Positions 38,476 through 48,185 of a stretch of 64,000 nt of DNA are shown here, in pieces. This stretch comes from Noviherbaspirillum sedimenti (GTDB taxonomy: Bacteria; Pseudomonadota; Gammaproteobacteria; Burkholderiales; Burkholderiaceae_D). The notes below the pieces were generated by a model. It worked only from the letters and a program-made list of their open reading frames with translations. It ran no database searches and was not told where the DNA came from. Position 1 is the first letter of the stretch, and each line of letters starts with the position of its first letter. The stretch is taken from the NCBI RefSeq assembly GCF_003590835.1, contig NZ_QYUQ01000002.1:124001-188000 (forward strand), read 5' to 3'. The translations under genes and the position numbers were made by a program.

Positions 38476-38490
38476 GCAAACGCCGTGCCA
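38476..38490 (-). promoter_or_regulatory. Sigma-54 promoter of the YVTN gene
   Basis: On the minus strand TGGCACG-N4-TTGC, a perfect consensus 35 bp before the ATG. Confidence 0.82.
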
Positions 38491-38517
38491 GAAGATGCCA
38501 CGACGGATGCATTGCAT

Positions 38518-39741
38518 TCACCGATGGGCAGGCCCGCGTGAATGCGGCGGAAGCACGGGTGGCGTGGGATTTTGCCGGTCGCCGTGACTGTTTCTCAGGG
38601 AGTTTGCATCGCTGCGAAACAGCAGAGGCTGCGGGTTCGCCGTCGCAGTTTTCGACTGCTGCGCCTGCAGGACGATGTTTTTGACCTGATCATGGTAGGG
38701 CGATTTGGCGCACACAGGGTCGGCATTGTCGGCGGCACCGGTCAGAGCCAGTGCCTGGCAGCGGCAGCCGCCGAAATCCTTTTCTTTTTCGGGGCAGGTG
38801 CGGCACGGTTCCTTCATCCACGAATCGCCGCGGTAGCGGTTGAAGGCGTCGCTGTCGTACCAGATGGCGCGCAAGTCCTGTTGCGTCACGTTCGGAAAAT
38901 CGAAGCCGGGCAGCGATCTGGCCGCGTGACAGGGCAGCGCCGCGCCATCGGCGGCGATCGCCAGAAACACCGAGCCCCAGCCGTTCATGCATGCCTTTGG
39001 GCGTTCTTCGAAATAATCCGGGACCACGAACAGAATGCGCATTTGCTTGCCGATTCTGGCGCGATAGTCGTTGACCACGCTTTCCGCGCGCACCAGCTGT
39101 TCGCGCGTAGGCAGCAGCTGCGCGCGGTTGGCCAGCGCCCAGCCGTAGTACTGGGTATTGGCCAGTTCCAGGTATTCGACGCCCATTTCCAGCGCCATGT
39201 CGATGATGCGGCCGACATGGTCGAGGTTGTAGCGGTGCAGCACCACGTTCAAGACCATCGGGTAGTCATATTGCTTGATCAATTTCGCCACGCGCGACTT
39301 CAAGTCGAAGGTCTTGGTGCTGGTCAGGAAATCGTTCATTTCGCGGGTCGAGTCCTGGAACGACAACTGGATGTGGTCCAGGCCGAGCTCCTTCATGCGC
39401 GCAATGCGCGCCTCGGTCAGGCCGATGCCGGACGTGATCAGGTTGGTGTAGTAGCCTAGCCGGCGCCCTTCGGCGATCAATTCTTCCAGGTCGTCGCGCA
39501 ACAATGGCTCGCCGCCGGAAAAGCCGAGCTGGGCGGCGCCGAGCGCGCGCGCCTGGCGCATGACGTCGATCCACTGCGCGGTGGTCAATTCATTGCGGTT
39601 TTCGGCATAGTTCAACGGGTTGTAGCAAAACACGCAATGCAGCGGGCAACGGTAGGTCAGCTCGGCCAGCAGCCACAAGGGCGGCCTGGCGGCTGCGCTC
39701 TGTCCGGCGGCGCCGGGTTCGACTGCGCCGGCGCTAGACAA
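38518..39741 (-). CDS. pqqE: PQQ biosynthesis radical SAM enzyme PqqE
   Basis: This 407-aa enzyme forms the Glu-Tyr carbon-carbon crosslink in PqqA. The radical SAM cluster motif CPLHCVFC follows ELTYR, with SGGEPLLR after it. The C-terminal SPASM domain has cysteines in [33 protein letters not shown] and PVCAKS for auxiliary Fe-S clusters. Its start overlaps the pqqD end by 8 bp. The last ~35 residues are a low-complexity tail. Confidence 0.95.
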   Translation of the reverse strand: MSSAGAVEPGAAGQSAAARPPLWLLAELTYRCPLHCVFCYNPLNYAENRNELTTAQWIDVMRQARALGAAQLGFSGGEPLLRDDLEELIAEGRRLGYYTNLITSGIGLTEARIARMKELGLDHIQLSFQDSTREMNDFLTSTKTFDLKSRVAKLIKQYDYPMVLNVVLHRYNLDHVGRIIDMALEMGVEYLELANTQYYGWALANRAQLLPTREQLVRAESVVNDYRARIGKQMRILFVVPDYFEERPKACMNGWGSVFLAIAADGAALPCHAARSLPGFDFPNVTQQDLRAIWYDSDAFNRYRGDSWMKEPCRTCPEKEKDFGGCRCQALALTGAADNADPVCAKSPYHDQVKNIVLQAQQSKTATANPQPLLFRSDANSLRNSHGDRQNPTPPVLPPHSRGPAHR

Positions 39742-40000
39742 GCCAGCCTCGCTGGTGGGCGGATTGCAGGAAATCGTTGACTTGCCCGGACAAGCCGGTG
39801 GTGGAAAACGTCTGTTCCAGGTCGCCGACGATCATTGGGATGTCGCGCGCGCCGTCACAGCGTTTCAGGATTTCGGCGGCGCTCTGGTTCAGTTTGACCA
39901 TGCCTTCCGGGTACAGCAAGACATAATTGTTTTGCGACGGTTCCCATTGCAGGCGAAACAGCCGGGAGAGCTTTGGCGTGGCGGGCAGGGCATTCATCAT
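39734..40000 (-). CDS. pqqD: PQQ biosynthesis peptide chaperone PqqD
   Basis: This 88-aa RiPP recognition element binds the PqqA precursor and delivers it to PqqE. Family features are [33 protein letters not shown] and the C-terminal DFL. It overlaps pqqE. Confidence 0.94.
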   Translation of the reverse strand: MMNALPATPKLSRLFRLQWEPSQNNYVLLYPEGMVKLNQSAAEILKRCDGARDIPMIVGDLEQTFSTTGLSGQVNDFLQSAHQRGWLV

Positions 40001-40047
40001 TCACCTCTCAGACATGGTCGGTAATGCAGGTAAGCTAGATCTCATTT

Positions 40048-40764
40048 TCACGGATATGCCAGCGCAATCGCGTCCGAGATCGACCACAGCACGTCGAGCT
40101 TGAATTGCAGGATGTCCAGCGCGCGCTCCTGTTGGGTGCGCGTCGTGAAATGATCCAGCGTGACTTGCAAGCCGTGTACCACGTCGCGCTCGGCCAGCGA
40201 AATGCGGCTGCGGAAGTATTGCAATCCTGTCGGCTCGATCCACGGGTAATGCTGCGGCCAGGTGGCGAGCCGGTCCTGGTGGATTTTCGGCGCGAACATC
40301 TCGGTCAGCGACGAGCACACTGCTTCCTGCCACGGCGCGCTGCGGGCGAAATTGACGTAGGCGTCGACCGCGAATCGCACGCCCGGCGCCACCAGCTTTT
40401 GCGACCACAACAAGTCGCGCTTGATGCCGACTGCCTCGCCCAGCCGGGTCCAGGCTTCGATGCCGCCCGGGTTGTCTTCCCAGCCGTCGTGGTCGAGGAT
40501 GCGCAGCACCCATTTCCTGCGCGTTTCGCGGTCCGGGCAATTGGCGATGATGGCGCCATCCTTTTGCGGGATCTTGACCTGATAGTAAAAGCGGTTGGCA
40601 ACCCAGCCGCGGATCTGCTCGGTGCTGAGGCGCCCTTCGCGCATGCTGACATTGAAGGGGTGGTGAATGTGATAGGCCTCGCCCCTGGCGCGCAGACGGC
40701 GCTCGAATTCGGCGCGGCTCCACGGTTGTTCGGCGCCGGCGTCGTCCTGGATGGCGGTGTTCAT
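40048..40764 (-). CDS. pqqC: Pyrroloquinoline-quinone synthase PqqC
   Basis: This 238-aa cofactorless oxidase catalyses ring closure and the final oxidation to PQQ. Conserved stretches are [35 protein letters not shown] and [16 protein letters not shown]. Its start overlaps the pqqB stop (ATGA). Confidence 0.96.
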   Translation of the reverse strand: MNTAIQDDAGAEQPWSRAEFERRLRARGEAYHIHHPFNVSMREGRLSTEQIRGWVANRFYYQVKIPQKDGAIIANCPDRETRRKWVLRILDHDGWEDNPGGIEAWTRLGEAVGIKRDLLWSQKLVAPGVRFAVDAYVNFARSAPWQEAVCSSLTEMFAPKIHQDRLATWPQHYPWIEPTGLQYFRSRISLAERDVVHGLQVTLDHFTTRTQQERALDILQFKLDVLWSISDAIALAYP

Positions 40765-41687
40765 AAGGTGATCTCCATGCCGTCGAAGGCGACCTCGATG
40801 CCGCGCTGCGCAAGGTGCGCGCGCTCGGCGGAATCCTCGTCGAGGATCGGGTTGGTATTGTTGATATGGATGAGAATCTTGCGCTGCCTGCCGATGGCGT
40901 CGAGCAGCTCGATCATGCCGCCGGCACCGGACAGGGGCAGGTGGCCCATGTCAGCCGCCATTTTTTTCGAAAATCCCTGGCGGATCATTTCGTCGGCGGT
41001 CCACAAAGTGCCGTCGACCAGCACGCAGTCGGCCTCTTGCATCGCAGCTTGCACATGCGGCTCGATCTGGCCCAGCCCCGGCGCATAGAACAGGCGCTTG
41101 CCGGTCGCGGTGTCTTCGATCAAGAGGCCAAGATTGTCACCCGGTAGCGGCTGTTCGCGGTGCGGCGAATACGGCGGCGCCTTGCTCAGCAAAGCCAGCG
41201 GGGTAAAGCGGATGCCGTCAAGCGCCGGCACCTGGAAGGCGTCGCCGTCACCGTCACCGCTGGTCGCCGATACCGGATGCCAGTGCACGCCGCAGTAATG
41301 CGACAGCACCGGCACCAGCGGCAAACCGTCGGTCAGGTCGTCCCACACCGAAGGCGTGCAGTACAGCGGGATCGGCGCGCCTTCGCGCAGCATCAACAGA
41401 CCCGTGACATGGTCGATCTGCGCATCCATCAGCAGCACTGCCTTGATGCCGGTGTCGCGCGCGTGGCGCTGCGGCTGTAATGCCGGTGTGGCCCTGATTT
41501 GCGTCAGGATGTCGGGTGAGGCATTGATCAAGAGCCAGTCGCTGCCATTGTTCGACACCGCGATAGATGATTGCGTGCGCGCTTGCGCCCGGATGGCGCC
41601 GGTGCGCACGCCCGCGCAATTGCGACAATTGCAATTCCACTGCGGGAAGCCACCGCCGGCGGACGATCCCAGTACGATGATTTTCAT
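40761..41687 (-). CDS. pqqB: PQQ biosynthesis protein PqqB
   Basis: This 308-aa metallo-beta-lactamase-fold iron hydroxylase acts on the crosslinked Glu-Tyr intermediate. It starts [21 protein letters not shown], with Cys residues of the structural zinc site and [17 protein letters not shown]. The frame extends upstream, but ATG 41687 gives the family N-terminus. It overlaps pqqC by 4 bp. Confidence 0.95.
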   Translation of the reverse strand: MKIIVLGSSAGGGFPQWNCNCRNCAGVRTGAIRAQARTQSSIAVSNNGSDWLLINASPDILTQIRATPALQPQRHARDTGIKAVLLMDAQIDHVTGLLMLREGAPIPLYCTPSVWDDLTDGLPLVPVLSHYCGVHWHPVSATSGDGDGDAFQVPALDGIRFTPLALLSKAPPYSPHREQPLPGDNLGLLIEDTATGKRLFYAPGLGQIEPHVQAAMQEADCVLVDGTLWTADEMIRQGFSKKMAADMGHLPLSGAGGMIELLDAIGRQRKILIHINNTNPILDEDSAERAHLAQRGIEVAFDGMEITL

Positions 41688-41818
41688 GATGCGCCAGTCG
41701 GGACAGTATTCATTGGACAGCGTCAAGACAGCATCATGGACTTTTTGCTACCCCTAAACAATCCATGATGCTGCCGGCGCGGGCTGGCGGCTGGCCGGCC
41801 CGCGCCGCCGCCTGCGGC

Positions 41819-41893
41819 TTAACGGTTGGCGATGTACATCGTGATTTCAAAGCCGAAGCGCCAGTCGGTGAATTCGGGTTTGGTCCATTGCAT
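41819..41893 (-). CDS. pqqA: PQQ precursor peptide PqqA
   Basis: This 24-residue peptide ([14 protein letters not shown], then [10 protein letters not shown]) contains the conserved Glu16 and Tyr20 (E-x-x-x-Y) that become the PQQ backbone. A strong aaaggag precedes the ATG. It lies 131 bp before pqqB, and the gap is usual because pqqA is made in excess. Confidence 0.96.
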   Translation of the reverse strand: MQWTKPEFTDWRFGFEITMYIANR

Positions 41894-41978
41894 GGTGGTC
41901 TCCTTTGATTGGTCGGTGTAGGTACATTTCTTGATTGCTTGCGGTTGAATTACTTCATAACCTCAACTGCTTGCAACC

Positions 41979-42980
41979 ATGCCTATCAACGCAATATCCA
42001 TGCCGGAGCAAACCAGGGTGCCCTTTTGCGAAAGCCATATCACGGTCGGCGGTGGCCATCGCCTGCATTGCGCCCAATATGGCGAACCGTCCGCGCCGGC
42101 GGCGGTAGTGCTGCACGGCGGTCCCGGCAGCGGCTGCAAGCCGGCGATGCTGGAATGGTTCGATCTTTCGCGCCAGCGCGTGGTGCTGTTCGATCAGCGC
42201 GGCGCCGGCAACAGTGTGCCGCAAGGCGAAACCGCGCACAATCAAACCGCGCATCTGGTCGAGGATATCGAACGCCTGCGCATCCGCTTGCGCATTCCGC
42301 GCTGGCTGGTGGTCGGCGGATCGTGGGGCGCGACGCTTGCCCTGTGTTATGCCGGGCGCTATCCGGCGGCTGTGCAAGGCCTGGTGCTGCGCGGTGTATT
42401 TCTGGCAAGCGCACGCGAGGTCGACCGTTTTTTTCATTCGCTGCAAGCTGACGTGCCTGATGCCTGGGCTCGCCTCACTGCCGGTTGGTCCGCGGCGCAA
42501 CAGCGCGATGTGCTCCAATTCCTGACACAGCTGTTACAAAACGGAACACATGAACAGCGCAGCGATGCAACCCGCCGCTGGCACGATTATGAAGAAGCGA
42601 TCATGCGCCGGATGACTGCTTCGACTGTGCAGCCGGGGCAGCTTGCGATTTCGCGTCCGACTTCTGGTTGCTCAAGGCCGACGTCGCCAGAGAGTGCTTC
42701 GGCGCAGCAGGTGGCGAAATATCGCTTGCAGGCGCATTACCTGTCGCAGGCTTGTTTCACCAGCGAACGCGCGCTGTTTCGCTGTGCGCGGCGCGCCGCG
42801 CACATTCCGACCATCCTGATCCACGGCACGCACGATCTGGTATGTCCGCCTGAAAATGCGCAACGCTTGAAACGCTTCATGCCGCATGCCGACTTGCGCT
42901 GGGTGCAAAACGGCACGCACACGCCTGCCGATCCGACGATCCGGGCGGCGCTGTGTCTGGCGATCAGGGATTTGATGTAA
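41979..42980 (+). CDS. pip: Proline iminopeptidase-like alpha/beta hydrolase
   Basis: This 333-aa S33-family peptidase has the oxyanion segment VVLHGGPGSG, the sequence LFDQRGAGNS and the nucleophile elbow VGGSWGATLAL. The acid/His are probably in HGTHDLVCPP and NGTHTPAD. It removes N-terminal proline in known relatives. It is divergent from pqqA, 85 bp away, so a role in PqqA processing is conceivable but unproven. Start 41979 or 42000. Confidence 0.85.
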   Translation: MPINAISMPEQTRVPFCESHITVGGGHRLHCAQYGEPSAPAAVVLHGGPGSGCKPAMLEWFDLSRQRVVLFDQRGAGNSVPQGETAHNQTAHLVEDIERLRIRLRIPRWLVVGGSWGATLALCYAGRYPAAVQGLVLRGVFLASAREVDRFFHSLQADVPDAWARLTAGWSAAQQRDVLQFLTQLLQNGTHEQRSDATRRWHDYEEAIMRRMTASTVQPGQLAISRPTSGCSRPTSPESASAQQVAKYRLQAHYLSQACFTSERALFRCARRAAHIPTILIHGTHDLVCPPENAQRLKRFMPHADLRWVQNGTHTPADPTIRAALCLAIRDLM

Positions 42981-43003
42981 AAGGCAGTTGGTAAGTGCTG
43001 TGC

Positions 43004-45397
43004 CTAAAAACGGTAACGCATCCCGACCGTGAAAGAGCGAGGCGCACCGGGGGCGACGAAGCGGGCATCGCCGGCGTCTTGCGCTGCAACATGAGGCTGC
43101 AGAAGTTGACCATTGGGGAACAGGTCTGCGCCGATCGCACCATAGGTTTCATACCTGCGGTTGAACACATTCTGGACGCGGGCAAAGAGTTCAAGTTGCT
43201 TGCCGCTGCGGTAACTGCCGCGCAGGTTGAAAACGGCATGTCCACGGATGCGCCAGTCGGCGGTTTGCGGTGTCACGCCTGGTGCCGGGTCGGCGCGCAA
43301 GCCATCTTCGTTACCTTGCGTCGTCAAAGACGAAACCGCTACCATTTCGCCGCCCAATAGCCACGCCGGCGCCGGCTTCCAGTCCAGCGCGAGTTTCAGT
43401 GTATGGCGCGGCAAGCCGGCGATTGGCATACCGGGCAATACATTGATCGTGCGCTCGCCCGCAAACAGGCGGCCGCTCGCATCGTAGGTGGCGTCGAGCA
43501 GGCTGTAATTCATTCGCAGCGCGAGCGTCTTCCACTCTTTGCTCGCCGCAAGATCCAGCCCCTGATGGCGGGTGCGATCGAAGTTGGCAAAGTACCCCAG
43601 CTGGCTCGAGCCGGCACGCAGGAACAGGATGTCGTCGCGGTTGATTGCGCGGTATAGCGAGGCCGACAGCGCCGCACCGCCGGCTTGCCAGCGCATGCCA
43701 GCCTCGACCGTGCGTGACACCACCTGCTTCAGGTAAGGGTCGGACTGCAAGCCCGTCGGCAGCACGCAGGCTTGCAGCGGGTCGGCGCAGCCGAGTTCGA
43801 TCACGGTCGGCACCCGGTTGCTTTGCGCCACGCCGCCAAACACCGTCAGGCCGGGCGCCAGCTTGTGGGTCAGGCCGATGGCTGGATTGAGCTTGCTGTA
43901 ATTGAAAGTTTCCTTCGGCTGCACGCCGTTCTGGCCCGTCAGCGTATTGGACACGCGCGCGTGGTTCCAGCGCGCCGATGCCGTCAGGTGGGTCGCCGTC
44001 GCCAGCTTCCAGGTATCGGTGGCGTACAGCCCGAATGCCTGCGAGTTGCCGGTGACCGACGACGACGCCACTTCCGCGGCCAGCACGTCCGGCTGCACGC
44101 CGCGCCCGGCGTCGAACCAGGCGTCTTGCCGGGTTTGCGCGAAACTGACGCGACTCTGGTCGAAGCTGGCGCCGACGGCGAATTGATGGTGCTCGGTCTG
44201 GCGCGACAGGTTCAGGGCCAGGCCGGCGCTGGTCTGGCGGGTATGGGTGCGGTTCAATACCGCGTTGTGTTGCGCCGCCCCTTGCGCCGCGGTAAAGCCG
44301 CAGTCGTCGGGCTCTACCGCGCTGCCGTCGGGATTGAAGCCGTCTTCGCAATCTTCCACATACTCTTCGTAATCGCCGTTGACGTCGCCATTGAGCGTGT
44401 CGCGCCGGCTGCGGCGCACATAGGCCAGCGTCGACAGCTCGGTGTCATCATTGATCCAGTGACGCAGATTGAAGGCTGCCTGCTGCAGTCGATTGCTGGT
44501 TTGATCCGGGTGGGTGTAGGCCGCGCGCCGGTCGTTTTCGTACAAGCCGTTCGCCAGCGTGCCATCGGCCCAGCGGTAGCTCGGCAAAAGGCCGTTGCCG
44601 ATCAGCTTGCTGTCGCCATGCAGGGCCGAGACATGCCATTGGGTCTGGCCCGAATCGCGGCCGACCTTGGCAAACAGGTTGCCCATGCGTCCGGCGGAAT
44701 GCTCGCGCCAGCCATTTTCGTCGAACAGGGTGGTGGCGACGAAGGCGTGCAATCCATTGTCGAAGCGGGCGCCGTAGCCGGCGTCGATGCGCTTTCTGGC
44801 ATTGCTGCCGTAGGAGATCTCGGCGTCCATGCCGGGATGGCTCCGGCCCGACTTGGTGGTGAATGCCAGCGCGCCGCCCAGCGTATTAAAGCCATACAGC
44901 GGGTTCGACCCCGGCACAAGCGTCAGGTCGGCGATCGCCGCCTCCGGCAGCATGTCCCAGTTGACCACGTCGCCGAACGGTTCGTTGACGCGCACGCCGT
45001 CGAGATACGCCGACAATCCCTGCGCCGAACCGAGGATCGGCGAAGCGCGAAAGCCGCGGAAGGTGATGTCGTTCTGGAACGGACTGCCCTGGACTTCGTT
45101 GACGTTGACGCCAGTCAGGTTGGTCGCCAGGAAGTCGATCAGGTTGCCCGCCTGCGCCTGGCGCAGCGCGTCCGCGGACGCGGTCTGCACCGGATACGGC
45201 AGCAGGTCGCGCTCGATCCCGAGTCCCGGCACGGGCGTCTTTGCCACCACTTGAATCGGCGTCAGGGTGGCTTCAGGGCGCGCCGCTAACTCGCCTGCCT
45301 GCGCTAGTACAGGAACGCAGAAGGCAGCGGCAAGGAGGGGGGGCGTGCGGGATGCGGCGTGCCGGCGGTGTAATTGCGGCAGGGTAGAGTGGGGCAT
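43004..45397 (-). CDS. TonB-dependent outer-membrane receptor
   Basis: This 797-aa receptor has a signal peptide (cleavage near VLAQAGE) and no full secretin/STN domain. The plug domain (~50-170) includes ITFRGFRASPILGSAQG, LDGVRVNEPFGD and VPGSNPLYGFNTLGGAL, and the 22-strand barrel ends in Phe (GMRYRF). ATG 45397 with ggaga is chosen, because the open frame continues far upstream without a start signal. It follows the regulator gene by 38 bp on the same strand and sits next to pqq genes, so PQQ or a metal (lanthanide) chelate is a plausible ligand. No ligand can be read from sequence. Confidence 0.88.
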   Translation of the reverse strand: MPHSTLPQLHRRHAASRTPPLLAAAFCVPVLAQAGELAARPEATLTPIQVVAKTPVPGLGIERDLLPYPVQTASADALRQAQAGNLIDFLATNLTGVNVNEVQGSPFQNDITFRGFRASPILGSAQGLSAYLDGVRVNEPFGDVVNWDMLPEAAIADLTLVPGSNPLYGFNTLGGALAFTTKSGRSHPGMDAEISYGSNARKRIDAGYGARFDNGLHAFVATTLFDENGWREHSAGRMGNLFAKVGRDSGQTQWHVSALHGDSKLIGNGLLPSYRWADGTLANGLYENDRRAAYTHPDQTSNRLQQAAFNLRHWINDDTELSTLAYVRRSRRDTLNGDVNGDYEEYVEDCEDGFNPDGSAVEPDDCGFTAAQGAAQHNAVLNRTHTRQTSAGLALNLSRQTEHHQFAVGASFDQSRVSFAQTRQDAWFDAGRGVQPDVLAAEVASSSVTGNSQAFGLYATDTWKLATATHLTASARWNHARVSNTLTGQNGVQPKETFNYSKLNPAIGLTHKLAPGLTVFGGVAQSNRVPTVIELGCADPLQACVLPTGLQSDPYLKQVVSRTVEAGMRWQAGGAALSASLYRAINRDDILFLRAGSSQLGYFANFDRTRHQGLDLAASKEWKTLALRMNYSLLDATYDASGRLFAGERTINVLPGMPIAGLPRHTLKLALDWKPAPAWLLGGEMVAVSSLTTQGNEDGLRADPAPGVTPQTADWRIRGHAVFNLRGSYRSGKQLELFARVQNVFNRRYETYGAIGADLFPNGQLLQPHVAAQDAGDARFVAPGAPRSFTVGMRYRF

Positions 45398-45435
45398 TAG
45401 ATGTCTCCGGAAATTATAGGAATTGGTATTGACGT

Positions 45436-47340
45436 TTATTGCTGCGGGATCTTGCGGTAAATCTTGTTGCGGGAAACACCCAGGGCGCGCGCGGTGGCCG
45501 AGATATTGCCGCCATGCGCCGCCAGCGCATTCTGGATTAACGATATTTCGACATCGTCGAGCGTGGCCGATGTCGGCATCGATACCGCCACCTGTGTACT
45601 GATCGGGCCGCTTCGCCCGCTCTCGCCTCGCTGCACCGCCTCGATATCGTCTAAAAAATCGTCGGGCAAATGCTCGCGGCGGATTTCGCGGTCGTCGCCG
45701 ACCATGACGATGGCGGTACGCAGCAAATTGGTCAGCTGCCGGCAGTTGCCGGGCCAGTTGTGCCGCTTGAATAACTCCATCACCGCGGCCGATACGGTGC
45801 ACTGCGTGCCGTCGGCCTCCGTTGCGATCAACCGTTCGATAACCACTTCCAGGTCGCTACGCTCACGCAAGGGCGGCAGTTTCACTACCAGGCCGTTCAA
45901 GCGGTAGTACAAGTCTTCGCGAAACACGCCGGCCGCAATCAGTTCGCGCAGGTTGCGGTGCGTGGCGCAGATCAGCGCCACGTTTACGGGGATCGAGCGA
46001 CTGCTGCCCAGGGGCGTCACCATGCGCTCCTGCAGCACGCGCAACAGGCGCGCCTGCAGGCTCAGGGGCATGTCGCCGATTTCATCCAGGAACAGCGTGC
46101 CGCCATTGGCTTGCAGGATCTTGCCGACGCTGCCTTTCTTGCGGGCGCCGGTGAAGGCACCGTCTTCATAGCCGAACAATTCGGATTCAATCAGGGTTTC
46201 GGGAATCGAGGCGCAATTGACGGCAACGAAGGGGCCGTTTGCGCGCGGCGAATCATTGTGGATGGCTTGCGCCAGCAATTCCTTGCCAGTGCCGGTTTCG
46301 CCGGTCACCAGGATGGCGATGTCGCGCCCGAGCACCTTGTTCACCTTGTCGATCAGGGCGGCGATCTGGACATCGCCGGTATTCAGGTAATGCAGGCTCG
46401 ACAAGCGGCGTGTGGCCTGCTGCTCGACTCTTTGCGCAGCTTGCGCTTGCAGCGGCACGCTGCGCTCGGATGCGCCAGGATGTAACTGGTCAGCCTGAAA
46501 AAACATGTTTGCCCGGTGCAGTTGCGCGCGCGCATAGACCCGCACTCCGCTGTGCATGCACAGGTTCAAAAAAACCGGCGCGGCGGTGCGGTAATGGTCG
46601 AACAGGGCTGACACCGGCAAGCCGAACAGCGAACTGAAGGTATGCATTTTCAGCGCGGTGAGTGGCAAGCCGAGCTGGAACAGGCCACTGCGGTTGGCCG
46701 ACAGGAAGCGCCCGCCCTGGGTGAAGGCGGCAATGCCTTCCATCAGGGTGCCGATGAATTCCGGCCGGCTGTGGAAATGCAGCGTGATTGCATCCTGATA
46801 GGCGGCGGAAAACACCTGGTTTTCGATCATTTGCGCCGACATGCGCACCAGCCCCATGGTGTGCTTGTGAAAACTGTTCTGGTCGCCGGTGACGTCCAGA
46901 ACGCCGATCACGCTGCCTTCCGAATCGAAGATTGGCGCCGCCGAACAGGTCAGGAAATGATTGGCAATCAGGTAATGTTCATTGGCGTGGACCTGGGCCG
47001 GCGCCTGTTCGGCGATGGCGGTGCCGATCGCATTGGTGCCCTTGCTCTGTTCCGACCAGGCCACACCCGGCTGCAGCGCGACCCGGTTGGCTTTTTCCAG
47101 GAAGTCGTCGTCGCCCAATGTATGCACGATCAAGCCATGAGCATCGGTCAGGATGACCATGTTATGGGTATTGATGATTTGTTCGTACAGCGTTTCCATC
47201 ACCGGCAGCGCATGCGTGTGCAAGACCCGATTTTGCTCGATGGCCAGCGTCAGGTCGGTGCGGCTCACCGAGCTGAAGTCGGGAATCGCGCTCTCAGTCA
47301 GGCCGTAAGCGACGGAACGTTCGCGGGATTCTTTTATCAT
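45436..47340 (-). CDS. AcoR-like sigma-54-dependent regulator 1
   Basis: This 634-aa activator has an N-terminal GAF-type sensor (HALPVMETLYEQIINTHNMV onward, with KGTNAIGTAIAEQ), an AAA+ domain with Walker A GETGTGKE (~346) and the sigma-54 contact loop GAFTGA (~395), and a Fis-type HTH at the C-terminus (ISATARALGVSRNKIYRK). Relatives respond to alcohols or acetoin. It is divergent from cytochrome c-550 and upstream of the TonB receptor. Its paralogue is at 57927. A 286-bp stretch of the two genes is almost identical in DNA. Confidence 0.92.
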   Translation of the reverse strand: MIKESRERSVAYGLTESAIPDFSSVSRTDLTLAIEQNRVLHTHALPVMETLYEQIINTHNMVILTDAHGLIVHTLGDDDFLEKANRVALQPGVAWSEQSKGTNAIGTAIAEQAPAQVHANEHYLIANHFLTCSAAPIFDSEGSVIGVLDVTGDQNSFHKHTMGLVRMSAQMIENQVFSAAYQDAITLHFHSRPEFIGTLMEGIAAFTQGGRFLSANRSGLFQLGLPLTALKMHTFSSLFGLPVSALFDHYRTAAPVFLNLCMHSGVRVYARAQLHRANMFFQADQLHPGASERSVPLQAQAAQRVEQQATRRLSSLHYLNTGDVQIAALIDKVNKVLGRDIAILVTGETGTGKELLAQAIHNDSPRANGPFVAVNCASIPETLIESELFGYEDGAFTGARKKGSVGKILQANGGTLFLDEIGDMPLSLQARLLRVLQERMVTPLGSSRSIPVNVALICATHRNLRELIAAGVFREDLYYRLNGLVVKLPPLRERSDLEVVIERLIATEADGTQCTVSAAVMELFKRHNWPGNCRQLTNLLRTAIVMVGDDREIRREHLPDDFLDDIEAVQRGESGRSGPISTQVAVSMPTSATLDDVEISLIQNALAAHGGNISATARALGVSRNKIYRKIPQQ

Positions 47341-47380
47341 GGCGCCTGCCCCTACTACAGTTCATAACATGCACTAATTC

Positions 47381-47395
47381 GCACAAACCGTGCCA
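47381..47395 (-). promoter_or_regulatory. Possible weak sigma-54 promoter of regulator 1
   Basis: On the minus strand TGGCACG-N4-GTGC has a perfect -24 half and one mismatch in the -12 half, 41 bp before the gene. Confidence 0.35.
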
Positions 47396-47578
47396 ATTGG
47401 TAAAAATGCGATGAAACCTCTATCTTGGCGCGATTTTTCGCCCGGCCTCCCTTTATCGCCCTGCGGCGCGGTCGGTGGCGCCGGTGACTGTTTCACTTTT
47501 TGCGATTGTTGTGCTCGCAAATGCAACACCTGTTCCAAAACGAATCAATGCATGGGGCGCGAACGTGCCAGAAATGCT

Positions 47579-47593
47579 TGGCATGGCAATTGC
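47579..47593 (+). promoter_or_regulatory. Sigma-54 promoter of cytochrome c-550
   Basis: TGGCATG-N4-TTGC, a full -24/-12 match 44 bp before the ATG. TGTTCCAAAAC at 47531 resembles one half of the activator dyad but is unusually close. Confidence 0.82.
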
Positions 47594-47636
47594 AGATAGC
47601 GCTCCACTCATTTCAAAACCAATAGGAGGAGTCATC

Positions 47637-48110
47637 ATGAAATTCGCAAAACGCTTCATCGCCATCAGTTCTGTCTTTGCCGCCCTTTGCGCGGTCACGC
47701 TGCCTGCCGCCGCGCATGGCGACGTTACGCCACAGGCGGTCGACACCAAGTCACTACCGAAACTGGGCGACAAGTGGGCCACCGAAAATCCCTACCGGGG
47801 CAATGTCGATGCGGTCAAGGTCGGCACCTCGGCGTACACCCAGAACTGCGCGCGTTGCCACGGCCTGGATGCGATTTCCGGCGGTATCGCCCCCGACTTG
47901 CGCTTGCTCGACCGCGACTGCATGGGGCAAAAGAACGAGGCCAAAAAGCAGGCTTGCTTTAAGGAAAATGATGGCTATTACGCCACCTCGGTCCGCCAGG
48001 GCAAGGTGCGCAATGGCGCCGTGTACATGCCCCCCTTCGAGGGCATGTTGAGTCAGGAAGCGGTGTGGGCGATGAAGGCGTATCTGGAAACCCGTCGCGC
48101 AACCAAGTAA
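47637..48110 (+). CDS. Cytochrome c-550 (PedF/ExaB type)
   Basis: This 157-aa periplasmic monohaem cytochrome c is the electron acceptor of quinoprotein alcohol dehydrogenases. The signal peptide cleaves near PAAAHG, the haem motif is NCARCHG, and the distal methionine is probably in VYMPPFEGML. The open frame extends 5', but ATG 47637 follows ataggagga. It is co-transcribed with the MxaJ-like gene 75 bp downstream. Confidence 0.9.
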   Translation: MKFAKRFIAISSVFAALCAVTLPAAAHGDVTPQAVDTKSLPKLGDKWATENPYRGNVDAVKVGTSAYTQNCARCHGLDAISGGIAPDLRLLDRDCMGQKNEAKKQACFKENDGYYATSVRQGKVRNGAVYMPPFEGMLSQEAVWAMKAYLETRRATK

Positions 48111-48185
48111 GCCGGCAAGACGGGGGGCTTCCCGTCCCCGCAATGTGCCCGCCGCAGACGGGCATTCAACGCATTGGAGACAAGC

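Noticed and set aside
43772..45289. 505-codon plus-strand open frame opposite the TonB receptor
   Set aside because: Shadow frame. The minus strand has a clear receptor with signal peptide, plug and barrel.
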